A DNA stretch of 54,912 nucleotides. It comes from an uncultured Lachnospiraceae bacterium. Its GTDB lineage: Bacteria; Bacillota; Clostridia; Lachnospirales; Lachnospiraceae. Both the position numbers and the translations under genes were made by a program. The notes below the pieces were generated by a model that was not told the origin of the DNA, did not search any database, and saw only the letters and a program-made list of their open reading frames with translations. Of the stretch, positions 15,953 to 25,185 are shown piece by piece. Position 1 is the first letter of the stretch. Every line of letters starts with the position of its first letter. The DNA lies in NCBI GenBank assembly GCA_902780385.1, contig CACZFF010000014.1, positions 1 to 54,912 of the forward strand. Direction: 5' to 3'.

Positions 15953-17608
15953 CTAGCAGAGCTCGTCGCGGTCAACATCCACCTCGAGGATCATGGATTT
16001 GTCCTCGGCAAGGAAAGCCGCCAGTGTCGAATCTGTCTTCAAGCTGTTATCCAGCTTCAGGTACCCGATTCCGTAGGCCTGCGCGATCAGGGACAGATCC
16101 GGTTTTGTGCCAAGATCGATAACGGAGTATCTGTCTTTGTAATTGTAGTGCTGATACTGGCGTACCAGGCCCAGCACGGTATTTTTGATAATGACGAGTT
16201 TGACGGGGATGTCATACTGTGTGATGGTCGCCAGTTCCTGCATGGTCATCTGGAAACCGCCGTCGCCGCAGACTGCCACGACCTGCCTGTGGGGAGCCGC
16301 CACCTTGGCGCCCATGGCCGCAGGAAGGGCGTAGCCCATGGTTCCCATACCGCCGCTGGTCATAAAGCGGCCGCCGCGGGCGATGTAGTTGGAACAGGAC
16401 CACATCTGGTTCTGTCCGACATCGGCGACATAGACCGCGTCTTCCTTCATGGCATAGGACAGCTGACGGATAAATTGCACGGGATTGATGCCTGTGAGGT
16501 CTTTCTGGTGGGCCAGAATATCCTCCTCGCGCTGGAACATGCGGCGGCGCTTTGCATCGCGCGCATCGGTCTTGTAGCCGTCAAGCTGGTCGATCCAGTC
16601 TGTATAATCGGCCTTAAAATCAATCTTGTTGAATTCTTCAAACACGTGCCTGATATCGCCCACCAGGGGGATGGTGGGACCGGCATTTTTGCCGATCTCC
16701 GCGGGATCCACGTCGATGTGCACCAGGATCTTGTTCTCCATGATGAGATCGGGCTGGCTGATGGAGCGGTCCGCGACACGGGCGCCGACCATGATGACCA
16801 TGTCCGCATTATTCATGGCACGGTTGCCGTAGGGCTTTCCGTTATTGCCCACCATACCGTAAAAGAGCGGGTGCTCCGTGGGAATGGCGGAAAGACCCAT
16901 CATGGTGCTGACTGCGGGGATCTGATTCTTTTCCAGAAAACGGATGACCTCATCCGCGGCATTGCTCAGGTGTACGCCGCCGCCCACGCAGATAATGGGG
17001 CGTTTGGCACGCTCGAGCTGAGTGATCACCTTTTTGATCTGCACAGCATGACCGGCCACTGTGGGCTTATAGGTCCGCAGGTTCACGCTCTCAGGATAGG
17101 AGAAATGGCGCACGGTCTGCTGCTGGACATCGATCGGCAGGTCGATCAGGACCGGGCCTCTGCGGCCGGTATTGGCGATATAGAAGGCCTCCTTGACGAT
17201 CCTCGGAATGTCCGCGGCATTGCGCACGATATAGCTGTATTTGACAAAAGATTCGCAGGCGCCGGAAATATCCGCCTCCTGGAATACATCACTGCCCATC
17301 ATTTGGCTGTCCACCTGACCGGTGATACATACAAGGGGAATACTGTCCGCAAACGCGGTCGCGATTCCTGTGATCAGATTTGTCGCTCCGGGGCCGCTGG
17401 TGACGACCGCCACGCCGACTTTGCCTGAAATACGGGCATAGCCGCTGGCCGCATGCGCAGCACACTGCTCCTGACGGATCAGAACTGTGTGGATATCTGT
17501 CTGCAGAATACTGTCATAAAAAGGACAGATCGCCACTCCGGGATAGCCGAATACATACTCAACGCCCTCCGCAGCCAGACTTTTTACCATAGCATCCGCA
17601 CCGTTCAT
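15953..17608 (-). CDS. ilvB: Acetolactate synthase large (catalytic) subunit IlvB
   Basis: A 551-residue thiamine-diphosphate enzyme that condenses pyruvate with pyruvate or 2-ketobutyrate, the first common step of valine/leucine/isoleucine synthesis. The N-terminal PYR domain has FGYPGVAICPFYDSIL and the catalytic Glu in RQEQCAAHAASGYAR. The central FAD-type domain includes ICVGGGVHLSNAADEV. The C-terminal PP domain has the ThDP motif CGDGGFQMTMQELATI...KN. The ATG at 17608 follows AAAGGAGG. A small hairpin (GGCAGC/GCTGCC) lies just before the RBS, but no T-box is seen. Confidence 0.96.
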   Translation of the reverse strand: MNGADAMVKSLAAEGVEYVFGYPGVAICPFYDSILQTDIHTVLIRQEQCAAHAASGYARISGKVGVAVVTSGPGATNLITGIATAFADSIPLVCITGQVDSQMMGSDVFQEADISGACESFVKYSYIVRNAADIPRIVKEAFYIANTGRRGPVLIDLPIDVQQQTVRHFSYPESVNLRTYKPTVAGHAVQIKKVITQLERAKRPIICVGGGVHLSNAADEVIRFLEKNQIPAVSTMMGLSAIPTEHPLFYGMVGNNGKPYGNRAMNNADMVIMVGARVADRSISQPDLIMENKILVHIDVDPAEIGKNAGPTIPLVGDIRHVFEEFNKIDFKADYTDWIDQLDGYKTDARDAKRRRMFQREEDILAHQKDLTGINPVQFIRQLSYAMKEDAVYVADVGQNQMWSCSNYIARGGRFMTSGGMGTMGYALPAAMGAKVAAPHRQVVAVCGDGGFQMTMQELATITQYDIPVKLVIIKNTVLGLVRQYQHYNYKDRYSVIDLGTKPDLSLIAQAYGIGYLKLDNSLKTDSTLAAFLAEDKSMILEVDVDRDELC

Positions 17609-17653
17609 ATGCCCTCCTTTCCGGCAGCTTTCTCTATGCTGCCTTATTTATGT

Positions 17654-17700
17654 TAAAAACATGTGGAGACCAGCTGTGCAGATCAGGGCACAGCCGGTCT
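17654..17700 (-). terminator. Probable terminator between tyrS and ilvB
   Basis: On the minus strand a 13-bp stem with one mismatch (17700-17688 with 17679-17667) is followed after about six bases by TTTTT. It lies just after the tyrS stop codon. Confidence 0.6.
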
Positions 17701-17709
17701 GCCGCTCAT

Positions 17710-18951
17710 TTATTCCACGCGCAGGCGCTTGTAGCTCTTCTTGCCCCGCTGCATCAGGATCCCCTTCTCCAGAGTCTCTTTGCTGAAGACGGTGTCGATG
17801 TCGGTCACCTTTTTGCCGTCGACGCTGACGCCGCCCTGCTTGACATCGCGGCGGGCATCGGAACGGGACTTCTCAAGTCCGCTCTTGACCAGGGCTGTGA
17901 GAATGCCGAGTCCATTCTCCTCCAGGTCATCCTGAGTCAGGAGGACTTCCGGAACATTGGACATATCTCCTGCGCCGCCCGCTGCAAAGAGGGCCTTTGC
18001 GCCTTTCTCGGCCTTGACGGCCTCATCTTCGCCGTGTACCAGAGTGGTCAGCTCGTGAGCAAGGATCTCCTTGGCTGTGTTGAGCTGAGCGCCCTCCCAT
18101 TTGTCCATCTCGTCGATCTGCTCGAGAGGCAGGAAGGTCATCATGCGCAGGCACTTGAGAACGTCCGCGTCACCGATATTTCTCCAGTACTGGTAGAAAT
18201 CGTAGGGAGAAGTCTTGTCGGGATCAAGCCAGACAGCGCCCTTGGCGGTCTTGCCCATCTTCTTGCCCTCGGAGTTGAGGAGCAGGGTGATGGTCATGGC
18301 ATGGGCGTCTTTGCCGAGTTTCTTGCGGATCAGCTCTGTACCGGCCAGCATGTTGCTCCACTGGTCGTCGCCGCCGAACTGCATGTTGCAGCCGTATTTC
18401 TCATACAGGCAGAGGAAGTCATAGGCCTGCATGATCATGTAGTTGAATTCCAGGAAGGAGAGGCCCTTCTCCATTCTCTGCTCGTAGCATCTTGCGCGGA
18501 GCATGGTGTTGACGGAGAAATGCACACCGATATCGCGGATGAACTCGATATAGTTTAGGTCGCGCAGCCAGTCCGCATTGTTGACCATCCTGGCCTTGTC
18601 CGGACCGAATTCGATGAAGCGGCTCATCTGCTTTTTGAAACACTCGCAGTTGTGGTCGATCGTCTCTACAGTCATCATGGAACGAAGATCCTGTCTGCCG
18701 GAAGGGTCTCCGATCATGCCGGTGCCGCCGCCGACGAGGGCGATCGGCTTATTGCCCGCCTCCTGCAGACGCTTCATGAGAAGCAGCGCCATGAAGTGAC
18801 CGACATGAAGAGAGTCCGCAGTGGGGTCGAAGCCGATATAGAAAGTCGCCTTGCCGTTGTTGACCAGATCACGGATCTGCGCCTCGTCAGTCAGCTGGGC
18901 CAGAAGCCCCCTTGCCTGCAGTTCCTCATAGATTTTCATGTTTTTTTCCAT
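17710..18951 (-). CDS. tyrS: Tyrosyl-tRNA synthetase
   Basis: A 413-residue class I synthetase charging tRNA-Tyr. The HIGH motif appears as HVGHFMALLLMKRLQ after FYIGFDPTADSLHVGH; the KMSKS loop appears as KKMGKTAKGAVW; GGDDQWSNMLAG is the tyrosine-site region. A C-terminal S4 RNA-binding domain is seen in SDARRDVKQGGVSVDGKKV. Length is standard. The RBS AAAGGAG is rather far (about 13 bases) from the first ATG; a second in-frame ATG lies four codons on. No T-box leader is present in the 59-bp gap after plsY. Confidence 0.97.
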   Translation of the reverse strand: MEKNMKIYEELQARGLLAQLTDEAQIRDLVNNGKATFYIGFDPTADSLHVGHFMALLLMKRLQEAGNKPIALVGGGTGMIGDPSGRQDLRSMMTVETIDHNCECFKKQMSRFIEFGPDKARMVNNADWLRDLNYIEFIRDIGVHFSVNTMLRARCYEQRMEKGLSFLEFNYMIMQAYDFLCLYEKYGCNMQFGGDDQWSNMLAGTELIRKKLGKDAHAMTITLLLNSEGKKMGKTAKGAVWLDPDKTSPYDFYQYWRNIGDADVLKCLRMMTFLPLEQIDEMDKWEGAQLNTAKEILAHELTTLVHGEDEAVKAEKGAKALFAAGGAGDMSNVPEVLLTQDDLEENGLGILTALVKSGLEKSRSDARRDVKQGGVSVDGKKVTDIDTVFSKETLEKGILMQRGKKSYKRLRVE

Positions 18952-19010
18952 CGGTGAATTATTACTCCTTTTATTTCTGCAATTTTTATTTCTGCATTTT
19001 ATTTGCTTAT

Positions 19011-19694
19011 TTATTTTTTATTTAAATCGATCTGTTCCGTGTTGCGCTTGAAGATATAGGTCTTGCGCTCGGTCCCGGACAGAAGGCGGCCGATATTGGC
19101 GCGGTGCCTGTACCAGGCCATGGCTGTCAGAAATCCCTGGATCACGATGATCTCCAGGAGCATGGCTCCCGATACACCGAATACTCCCATTCTGCCCTCG
19201 ATGATCAGTTGGATAAAGAGACCCAGATATAAGAGGAGCGATCCCAGAGAGACAAATTTGGTAGTCAGATAGGGAACAAAAAACAGGAGGATTCCCACGG
19301 GAATAAAGCTCCAGTGAAAGCCGAATACGTATCCCGCCATGACGGCGACACCCTTGCCGCCCTTGAAATTCATGTAGAAGGGATAGTCATGTCCCAGGAC
19401 AACGCCGGCAAAGGTCCAGGTCTTGAGCAGATAGATCGCTTCGGGGTGGGATTTTCCAAACAGAAAGCCCACAAGCAGAAGGGCCAGAAGGCTCTTGATC
19501 ATATCGCCCAGAAAGACGATGAGGCCGGCTTTTGTTCCCAGTATACGCATTGCATTCGTTGTTCCTGCATTTCCGCTTCCATATTCGCGGATGTCGATTC
19601 CTTTGCTCCTGCCGAGGATATATGCTGTCTGAAAAATACCGAATACGTAACCAATCACCAGGCAGACGAAACGCAGCACTAACAGCTGATTCAT
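19011..19694 (-). CDS. plsY: Glycerol-3-phosphate acyltransferase PlsY
   Basis: A 227-residue membrane acyltransferase that uses acyl-phosphate (made by PlsX) to acylate glycerol-3-phosphate in phospholipid synthesis. The family motifs are visible: REYGSGNAGTTNAMRILGTK, MNFKGGKGVAVMAGY and the third loop with RHRANIGRLLSGTERK. Five to six hydrophobic segments span the protein. The der gene lies 30 bp upstream; der-plsY adjacency is common in clostridia. The partner plsX is elsewhere in this window (48.7-49.8 kb). Confidence 0.95.
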   Translation of the reverse strand: MNQLLVLRFVCLVIGYVFGIFQTAYILGRSKGIDIREYGSGNAGTTNAMRILGTKAGLIVFLGDMIKSLLALLLVGFLFGKSHPEAIYLLKTWTFAGVVLGHDYPFYMNFKGGKGVAVMAGYVFGFHWSFIPVGILLFFVPYLTTKFVSLGSLLLYLGLFIQLIIEGRMGVFGVSGAMLLEIIVIQGFLTAMAWYRHRANIGRLLSGTERKTYIFKRNTEQIDLNKK

Positions 19695-19724
19695 ATAATA
19701 CCTCCAGAACTATAATCAATCGCT

Positions 19725-21062
19725 TTATTTCTTTTCCGTGCGTTCCCGTATTACAAATCGGAGAGGGGTCCCGCGGAATCCGAAAGCATCGCGGATCCGG
19801 TTTTCGATATAGCGCTGATACGAGAAATGCATCAGTTTTTTGTCATTGACAAAAAGGACAAATGTGGGCGGGCAGACACCTGCCTGCGTCCCGTAGAAGA
19901 TCCGCAGTGATTTTCCCTTGTCAGAGGGCGGCTGCTGCATGATGCAGGCCTCCGCGATGATCTCGTTGAGTACGCCGGTCTGGATCCGCAGGTTCTGATT
20001 GTCGTGCACCATATCGATCATCTCATAGAGCTTGATCAGGCGCTGTCCCGTCTCGGCGGATATGAAGATCAGCTCCGCGTAATTCAGGAAGGAAAGGACC
20101 TGCCTCACCTTGTTGGTGAACTCCTTGACGGTGTGATTATCCTTTTCGATCAGATCCCACTTGTTGACGGCAATAATGACCGCCTTGCCGCGCTCATGGG
20201 CTATGCCCGCGATCTTGGCATCCTGCTCCGTGACGCCCTCGGAGGCATCAATGACCAGTACAGTGATATCCGCCCGCTCGACAGCGCCGACGCTGCGCGC
20301 GATCATGTAGTGCTCGAGGTTCTCCTTGATCTTGTTCCTGCGCCGGATGCCGGCCGTATCAATGAAAACATACTCTTTGCCGTGGTAGGCGATGCGGGTA
20401 TCGATGGCATCCCTGGTCGTTCCCGCGATATCGGAGACGATCACCCGGTTCTGTCCGATCAGACGATTGATGATCGAGGACTTGCCGACATTGGGCTTGC
20501 CGACAATGGCGATGCGGACCGCGTCGTCGTCCTCCTCCGAAGCGGATTCATCGGGAAAATACTTGATCATCTCATCGAGCATATCGCCGATCCCGGTGCG
20601 GTTGGCTCCCGAAATTGGCCATGGATCACCGATCCCGAGATTGTAGAATTCATAGATGTCCGCCATCATTTTGGACGGATTGTCCACCTTGTTGACCACC
20701 AGGACAACGGGCTTTGCCGAGCGTCTGAGCATATCGGCCACCTTGTTGTCCGCGTCCACCATGCCGGTGGAGCGGTCGACCATAAACAGGATCACGTCCG
20801 CCATGTCGATGGCCAGCTGCGCCTGCTCACGCATCTGAGACAGGATGACATCCTTGGAATCCGGCTCAATGCCGCCCGTGTCGATCAGGGTAAAATCTTT
20901 ATCCAGCCAGCTGCAGTCCGCGTAGATCCTGTCACGCGTGACCCCCGGCGTATCTTCAACGATCGAAATGCGCTTGCCGGCCAGGACATTAAAGAGTGTG
21001 GATTTACCCACATTCGGTCTGCCGACGACCGCAACGATCGCCTTTCTTTTTCTTTTTGCCAT
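19725..21062 (-). CDS. der: Ribosome-associated GTPase Der (EngA)
   Basis: A 445-residue protein with two tandem GTPase domains needed for 50S subunit assembly. G1 motifs are GRPNVGKSTLFN (first domain) and GKPNVGKSSIINRL (second); G3 motifs lie in LIDTGGIEP and FIDTAGIRR; G4 motifs are NKVD and NKWD. A KH-like C-terminal domain follows (KSLRIFYGTQAGVCPPTFVL). I chose the ATG at 21062 (MAKRKRKAI), preceded by AAAGGAATAGATAT, which removes 21 residues from the longest frame. Confidence 0.97.
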   Translation of the reverse strand: MAKRKRKAIVAVVGRPNVGKSTLFNVLAGKRISIVEDTPGVTRDRIYADCSWLDKDFTLIDTGGIEPDSKDVILSQMREQAQLAIDMADVILFMVDRSTGMVDADNKVADMLRRSAKPVVLVVNKVDNPSKMMADIYEFYNLGIGDPWPISGANRTGIGDMLDEMIKYFPDESASEEDDDAVRIAIVGKPNVGKSSIINRLIGQNRVIVSDIAGTTRDAIDTRIAYHGKEYVFIDTAGIRRRNKIKENLEHYMIARSVGAVERADITVLVIDASEGVTEQDAKIAGIAHERGKAVIIAVNKWDLIEKDNHTVKEFTNKVRQVLSFLNYAELIFISAETGQRLIKLYEMIDMVHDNQNLRIQTGVLNEIIAEACIMQQPPSDKGKSLRIFYGTQAGVCPPTFVLFVNDKKLMHFSYQRYIENRIRDAFGFRGTPLRFVIRERTEKK

Positions 21063-21138
21063 ATATCTATTCCTTTCCGAAAAAGACGTTCTTTTCATTG
21101 TATCCGAGAAAGTCCTGCGTGACAAGTACCAAACTCAT

Positions 21139-21177
21139 ACAGCCCCCGTGCGGGCATCTGTCCGTAACGGGGGCTGT
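21139..21177 (-). terminator. Hairpin after the prs-type gene
   Basis: An 11-bp perfect stem, ACAGCCCCCGT / ACGGGGGCTGT, lies 38 bp beyond the prs stop codon. There is no strong U-tract, so it may be a weak terminator before der. Confidence 0.45.
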
Positions 21178-21214
21178 GATCATCTGCAATGATTGGTTTG
21201 CTGCTCCGGCCGGT

Positions 21215-22444
21215 TCAGCTCTCAGGGGCTGCGCCGGCTCTCTCGAGGGATTTTCTCTCTCTGGCGTTATAGGCAGTCAGGATCTCCCGGATCTTCTCGG
21301 TCTGTACCTTGATTCCGGAAATAGAGGCGTCATGGTTGAAATGATTGATAATCGTCGCCATATATTTGCTCATATCCGCCATTGCAAAATAGGGTCTGTC
21401 GAGAAGTTCCTGGGGCAGATAGGTAAGGTTGGTGGTGACCAGCTTGTCAAACCATCCCTCTTCATATGCTTTATCAAAGGCCTCAAGGCCGTCTGTAAAC
21501 AGACCAAAGGTCGTGCAGATAAAGACACGTCCCGCGTGCATGTACTCCTTGAGCTGGCGGGAGGTGTCCAGCATGCTGCCGCCGGAGGAGATCATATCGT
21601 CGATGATGATCGCATCCTTGCCGTCAAGTTTTGTTCCCAGAAACTCATGGGCTACGATGGGGTTCTTGCCTCCCACGATCCTGGAATAATCGCGGCGCTT
21701 GTAGAACATACCCGTATCAGCGCCTATGACGTTGGCGAAATAGACGGTCCTGTCGAGTGCCCCCTCGTCCGGGCTGATGACCACGACATGGTTTTTATCG
21801 ACAAGAAGGTCGTCCACAGTGTCCAGCAGGGCATTCAGAAACTGGTAGGGGGATACAAAATTGTCAAAGTTATCCAGCGGGGAAACGCTGGCGATCCTGG
21901 GGTCATGCGCATCAAAGGTGATGAAATTGTTGACACCCATATCAAAGAGCTCTTTGAGCATCAGTGCCGCGTCGAGAGATTCCCGGGAGCTGCGGTGATG
22001 CTGACGTCCCTCATAGAGGAAAGGCATGATGACTGTGATCCTGCGGGCTTTGCCCTGGATCGCCGCGATCACCCTCTTGAGATCCTGGAAATGGTCATCC
22101 GGAGACATATGGTTGATGAAACCGTTCATCTTGTAGGTGACGGTCCAGTTCATGACATCGACCAGAATGAAAACATCCTTGCCGCGGGCGGATTCCTGAA
22201 GGACCGCTCTGCCTTCTCCGGTCTGAAAACGCTCCAGATCCACCTCCATCAGATAGTTTTCCTGATAGTAGTCATCATGATAAGGAACTGTTTCCGTCTC
22301 ACCGTCGGCAGGTTTACGGAATGACGAGATATAAGCGCTTACTTTCTCTCCCATTTCTCTTGCTGAAGGAAGCGCAATGATTGCGAGCGGAGCAACGGGC
22401 AAATATTTGTCTAACTGCTTATTAAGTGAACTTTCTGAAGCCAT
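21215..22444 (-). CDS. prs: Ribose-phosphate pyrophosphokinase (PRPP synthetase-like), clostridial long form
   Basis: A 409-residue protein of the PRPP synthetase family, which makes phosphoribosyl pyrophosphate from ribose-5-phosphate and ATP. Two phosphoribosyltransferase-like halves are visible. The PRPP-binding loop is AIIIDDMISSGGSMLDTSRQ; upstream are VVISPDEGALDRTVYFANVI and FITFDAHDPRIASVSPLDNF. The length exceeds that of the classic enzyme (about 315), with extra N-terminal residues, and the usual flexible-loop signature is poorly conserved. The sequence cannot show whether this is the sole active PRPP synthetase or a paralogue. The ATG at 22444 follows GGAGAAGGAG. Confidence 0.85.
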   Translation of the reverse strand: MASESSLNKQLDKYLPVAPLAIIALPSAREMGEKVSAYISSFRKPADGETETVPYHDDYYQENYLMEVDLERFQTGEGRAVLQESARGKDVFILVDVMNWTVTYKMNGFINHMSPDDHFQDLKRVIAAIQGKARRITVIMPFLYEGRQHHRSSRESLDAALMLKELFDMGVNNFITFDAHDPRIASVSPLDNFDNFVSPYQFLNALLDTVDDLLVDKNHVVVISPDEGALDRTVYFANVIGADTGMFYKRRDYSRIVGGKNPIVAHEFLGTKLDGKDAIIIDDMISSGGSMLDTSRQLKEYMHAGRVFICTTFGLFTDGLEAFDKAYEEGWFDKLVTTNLTYLPQELLDRPYFAMADMSKYMATIINHFNHDASISGIKVQTEKIREILTAYNARERKSLERAGAAPES

Positions 22445-22591
22445 GAGCTCTCCTTCTCCGGCAGGTATCGACACGCACTGCTGGTTTACTTATTACGATG
22501 AATACAAAAAAACAGAAATAACCAAAGTTAAGGTAATCATAACGTTTACAAACATAAAGCGCAAGCAGAAAATCGTTACTATACCCGCACC

Positions 22592-22663
22592 TGAGTCACA
22601 GGGGACGGTTCTGAAAAACTCATTGCACGCAATGAGTTTTTCAGAACCGTCCCCTGTGACTCA
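22592..22663. repeat. Family A repeat: perfect 72-bp palindrome
   Basis: Arms 22592-22626 and 22629-22663 are perfect 35-bp reverse complements around the two bases AC. Each arm contains the core ACAGGGGACGGTTCTG, and within each arm TGAGT and ACTCA can pair around the core. It lies in the spacer between rnhB-yraN and the prs-type gene, beyond any coding region. It has no U-tract beyond the arms. Confidence 0.9.
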
Positions 22664-22735
22664 CCCTAGACTCAGCAACGTCCAATTGTCCCCGGAGACT
22701 TGAGGCCTCAGTCCTGAGCCTGTCTCAGCCCGCAG

Positions 22736-23791
22736 TCAGCGGATAAAAGGAAAGGCATCCCGGATCCAGCGTATGCCTGCCCCTGTCACTGAGATCACAT
22801 CAAAGCGCATGGGGTCCTGTGACCCCCGCCCTGTACTATGCAGGTAATAAAGCGCGGTGCGGCAGATATTGTGCTGTTTAGCGGGGGTGACTGCCTCTTC
22901 AGGCTCCCCGCAGCGTCCGCTTGTGCGGTATTTGACTTCTATAAAAAGCAGCACACCCTCTTCCCGGGCAATGATATCGATCTCGCCGTCCCGGCCGCGG
23001 AAGTTGCGTTTCAGTATCTCCACACCCTTCTTCTGAAGAAAGCGGACCGCCTCTTCTTCGCCCATCCGTCCTGTCTCGCGTCCGGTCGGATGTTCTGAAA
23101 AATGTGCAGTCTGCGGGCGGCCTGCAAGGATCTTTCCCAGAAAGCTTCTGCGGTGGATCGGGCAGGGACCGTACTCCAGGATCGCCTGGCAATGGGATTT
23201 TGTGCCGTAGCCCTTGTGCCCCGCAAAGCCGTAGACAGGATATTTTTCGTCCATTTCCTTCATATAAGCATCCCTGGTGACTTTGGCAAGGATGCTGGCG
23301 GCAGCTATGGAGATGCACCTGGCGTCGCCTTTGATGACAGGCACCTGCAATATATCCATTCCGGGGATCGTCACTGCGTCGTTGACCAGGACATCCGGGC
23401 GGATGGAGAGCTGTCCGACAGCTGTCCGCATGGCTTCGTAGGTCGCCTGAAGGATATTGATCTCATCGATCCTCTCGGGCGGCACCATGACGACGGCCCA
23501 GGCCAGAGCCTTTTCCCTGATCTGCTGATAAAGCACTTCGCGGCGTTTTTCCGTGACCTTCTTGGAATCGTTCAGATAAGGAAGAAGAAGATCCTCCGGA
23601 AGAATGACTGCTGCAGCTGCGACCGGTCCCGCAAGCGGTCCCCGTCCTGCCTCGTCGATCCCGCAGATGAAACCGTGTCCGCCGGCGCGGCGCACCGCTT
23701 CGAGTTCAAAATCGCGCATCTGCTGCACTCTCGCAAGTTCCGCTTCCATACGCGCCTGTCTCTTTTGCTGCGCTGTCTCTTTCTGTGTCAT
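22736..23791 (-). CDS. rnhB: Ribonuclease HII fused to a YraN (UPF0102) nuclease-like domain
   Basis: A 351-residue fusion. Residues 1-230 are RNase HII, which removes ribonucleotides from DNA: GFICGIDEAGRGPLAGPVAA carries the catalytic Asp-Glu, with further acids in LVNDAVTIPG and SILAKVTRDAYMKEMDEKYP. Residues 240-351 are a YraN domain of the PD-(D/E)XK nuclease-like fold: GEEEAVRFLQKKGVEILKRN, GRDGEIDIIAREEGVLLFIE, VKYRTS. The two are normally separate, adjacent genes. No frameshift is seen at the junction. Its start overlaps the rbgA stop codon (ATGA), so translation is coupled. Confidence 0.93.
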   Translation of the reverse strand: MTQKETAQQKRQARMEAELARVQQMRDFELEAVRRAGGHGFICGIDEAGRGPLAGPVAAAAVILPEDLLLPYLNDSKKVTEKRREVLYQQIREKALAWAVVMVPPERIDEINILQATYEAMRTAVGQLSIRPDVLVNDAVTIPGMDILQVPVIKGDARCISIAAASILAKVTRDAYMKEMDEKYPVYGFAGHKGYGTKSHCQAILEYGPCPIHRRSFLGKILAGRPQTAHFSEHPTGRETGRMGEEEAVRFLQKKGVEILKRNFRGRDGEIDIIAREEGVLLFIEVKYRTSGRCGEPEEAVTPAKQHNICRTALYYLHSTGRGSQDPMRFDVISVTGAGIRWIRDAFPFIR

Positions 23792-24999
23792 ATCCCTCTC
23801 CTGCGGCTGCTGCCGCTTTTCCCGCGGCCTGCGCCATTGTCTTTCCGTGCCGGTCTCCGGCTGCTGTCACCGTTTTTCCCGGCCGGTCCCCGCCTGCTGT
23901 CTCCGCTCTTTCCTGCAGGTCTGCGTCCGCTGTCTCCGCTTTTTCCTGCAGGTCTGCGCCCGCCGGCACTGCTTTTTCCTGCAGCAGAGCGGGAAGACCC
24001 GGCGGATCTGGCCGCCTTTTTGCGGGCCTCCTCATCTTCCTTTTCTTTCTCCTGTTTCCGGGCTGCGGCAGAAGCCAGTCTCTCCTCTTCCATCTGCTCC
24101 GCATCCTGCAGCCTGTCCAGGGAAATCCTGCCGATCCGGCCGTTTTTGCAGTCATCGATCAGCATGGCCGCCGCCCGGTCCGCGTCGGGTTCTCCCCCCT
24201 TCATCAGAAGGCTCCTCGCGCGGGCGATCCTGAGCAGAAGGGCATATCCGGGCGGAAGCATGGCATCCTGATCCTCTGGATCTGCGGCAGTCCCGGCATC
24301 CTCCTCAGAAGCTTCGGAAGCCAGATATCTGCCCTGCAGGGCGCCGGGATATTCTGCCTGCAGATAGTTGATCAGCCAGACCGCAAGTTCCTGCTTATCC
24401 AGGATCTCGTCCCGGATCGCACCGACCAGGGCCAGCCGCATGCCGATCACCTGGTTGTCAAATTTGGGCCAGAGAATTCCGGGCGTGTCCAGAAGCTCGA
24501 CATCTCCGCCAAGACGGATCCACTGTTTGCCGCGCGTTACACCGGGCTTGTTGCCCGTCTTTGTGCTGGCCCTGCCCGCAAAAGAATTGATGAAGGTGGA
24601 TTTTCCTACGTTCGGAATACCCGCCACCATGGCGCGCAGAGGTCTTCCCACTATGCCGCGCGCGCGGTCTTTTGCGATCTTTTCACGGCCCGCCTCCTGT
24701 ACATAGCGGCGGACCACTTCCCCGGCCCTGCGCTCCCGGGCGTCGACTGCGACTGCCAGAATACCCTTTTTGCGGAAATATTCCGTAAACTCTTCCGTCT
24801 TTGCGGGATCCGCCAGATCCGCCTTGCACAAGAGGACAACCCGCCCTTTTCCAGTGCAGAGGGCATCGATGTCCGGATTGCGGCTGCTCAGCGGAATCCT
24901 GGCATCCACAAGCTCGATCACCAGATCGACAAGACGGATATTCTCTTCCATCATCCGCCTGGCCTTTGTCATATGTCCCGGATACCACTGTACATCCAT
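23788..24999 (-). CDS. rbgA: Ribosome biogenesis GTPase RbgA (YlqF) with long basic repeat tail
   Basis: A 403-residue circularly permuted GTPase for late 50S assembly. MDVQWYPGHMTKARRMMEEN is the family N-terminus; G4 (LLCKADLAD) comes before G1 (GIPNVGKSTFINSFAG) and G3 (LLDTPGILWPKF), confirming the permutation. The usual length is about 280. Here a Glu/Lys helix (residues 310-335) leads to an about 75-residue Arg/Lys/Gly/Ser tail with tandem units such as GRRPAGKSGDS, likely disordered and RNA-binding. The ATG at 24999 follows AGGAG; longer in-frame starts run through the terminator of rplS and are unlikely. Confidence 0.93.
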   Translation of the reverse strand: MDVQWYPGHMTKARRMMEENIRLVDLVIELVDARIPLSSRNPDIDALCTGKGRVVLLCKADLADPAKTEEFTEYFRKKGILAVAVDARERRAGEVVRRYVQEAGREKIAKDRARGIVGRPLRAMVAGIPNVGKSTFINSFAGRASTKTGNKPGVTRGKQWIRLGGDVELLDTPGILWPKFDNQVIGMRLALVGAIRDEILDKQELAVWLINYLQAEYPGALQGRYLASEASEEDAGTAADPEDQDAMLPPGYALLLRIARARSLLMKGGEPDADRAAAMLIDDCKNGRIGRISLDRLQDAEQMEEERLASAAARKQEKEKEDEEARKKAARSAGSSRSAAGKSSAGGRRPAGKSGDSGRRPAGKSGDSRRGPAGKNGDSSRRPARKDNGAGRGKSGSSRRRGI

Positions 25000-25144
25000 G
25001 TAAATACTCTCCTGATAAACCTGCTGCAGGCTGAATACAAAACGCTGCACCCGGGTTTTGCGCCAAAAAGCTCGCAAAACACCTGTCATGAATTTCAGCC
25101 GTGTCTGTACTATAACTGCAAAACCATAAACAACATTGTGAAAA

Positions 25145-25185
25145 TGAATATAGAAAGAGTGCCGCACCGAAACGGCACGGCACTC
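25145..25185 (-). terminator. Rho-independent terminator of rplS
   Basis: On the minus strand GAGTGCCGTGCCG pairs with CGGTGCGGCACTC around TTT (25185-25157) and is followed by TTTCTATATT. It lies 80 bp after rplS. Confidence 0.85.

Noticed and set aside
17609-17709. T-box or amino-acid attenuator before ilvB or tyrS
   Set aside because: No AGGGTGG-type T-box core or specifier structure is visible; only simple hairpins are present.
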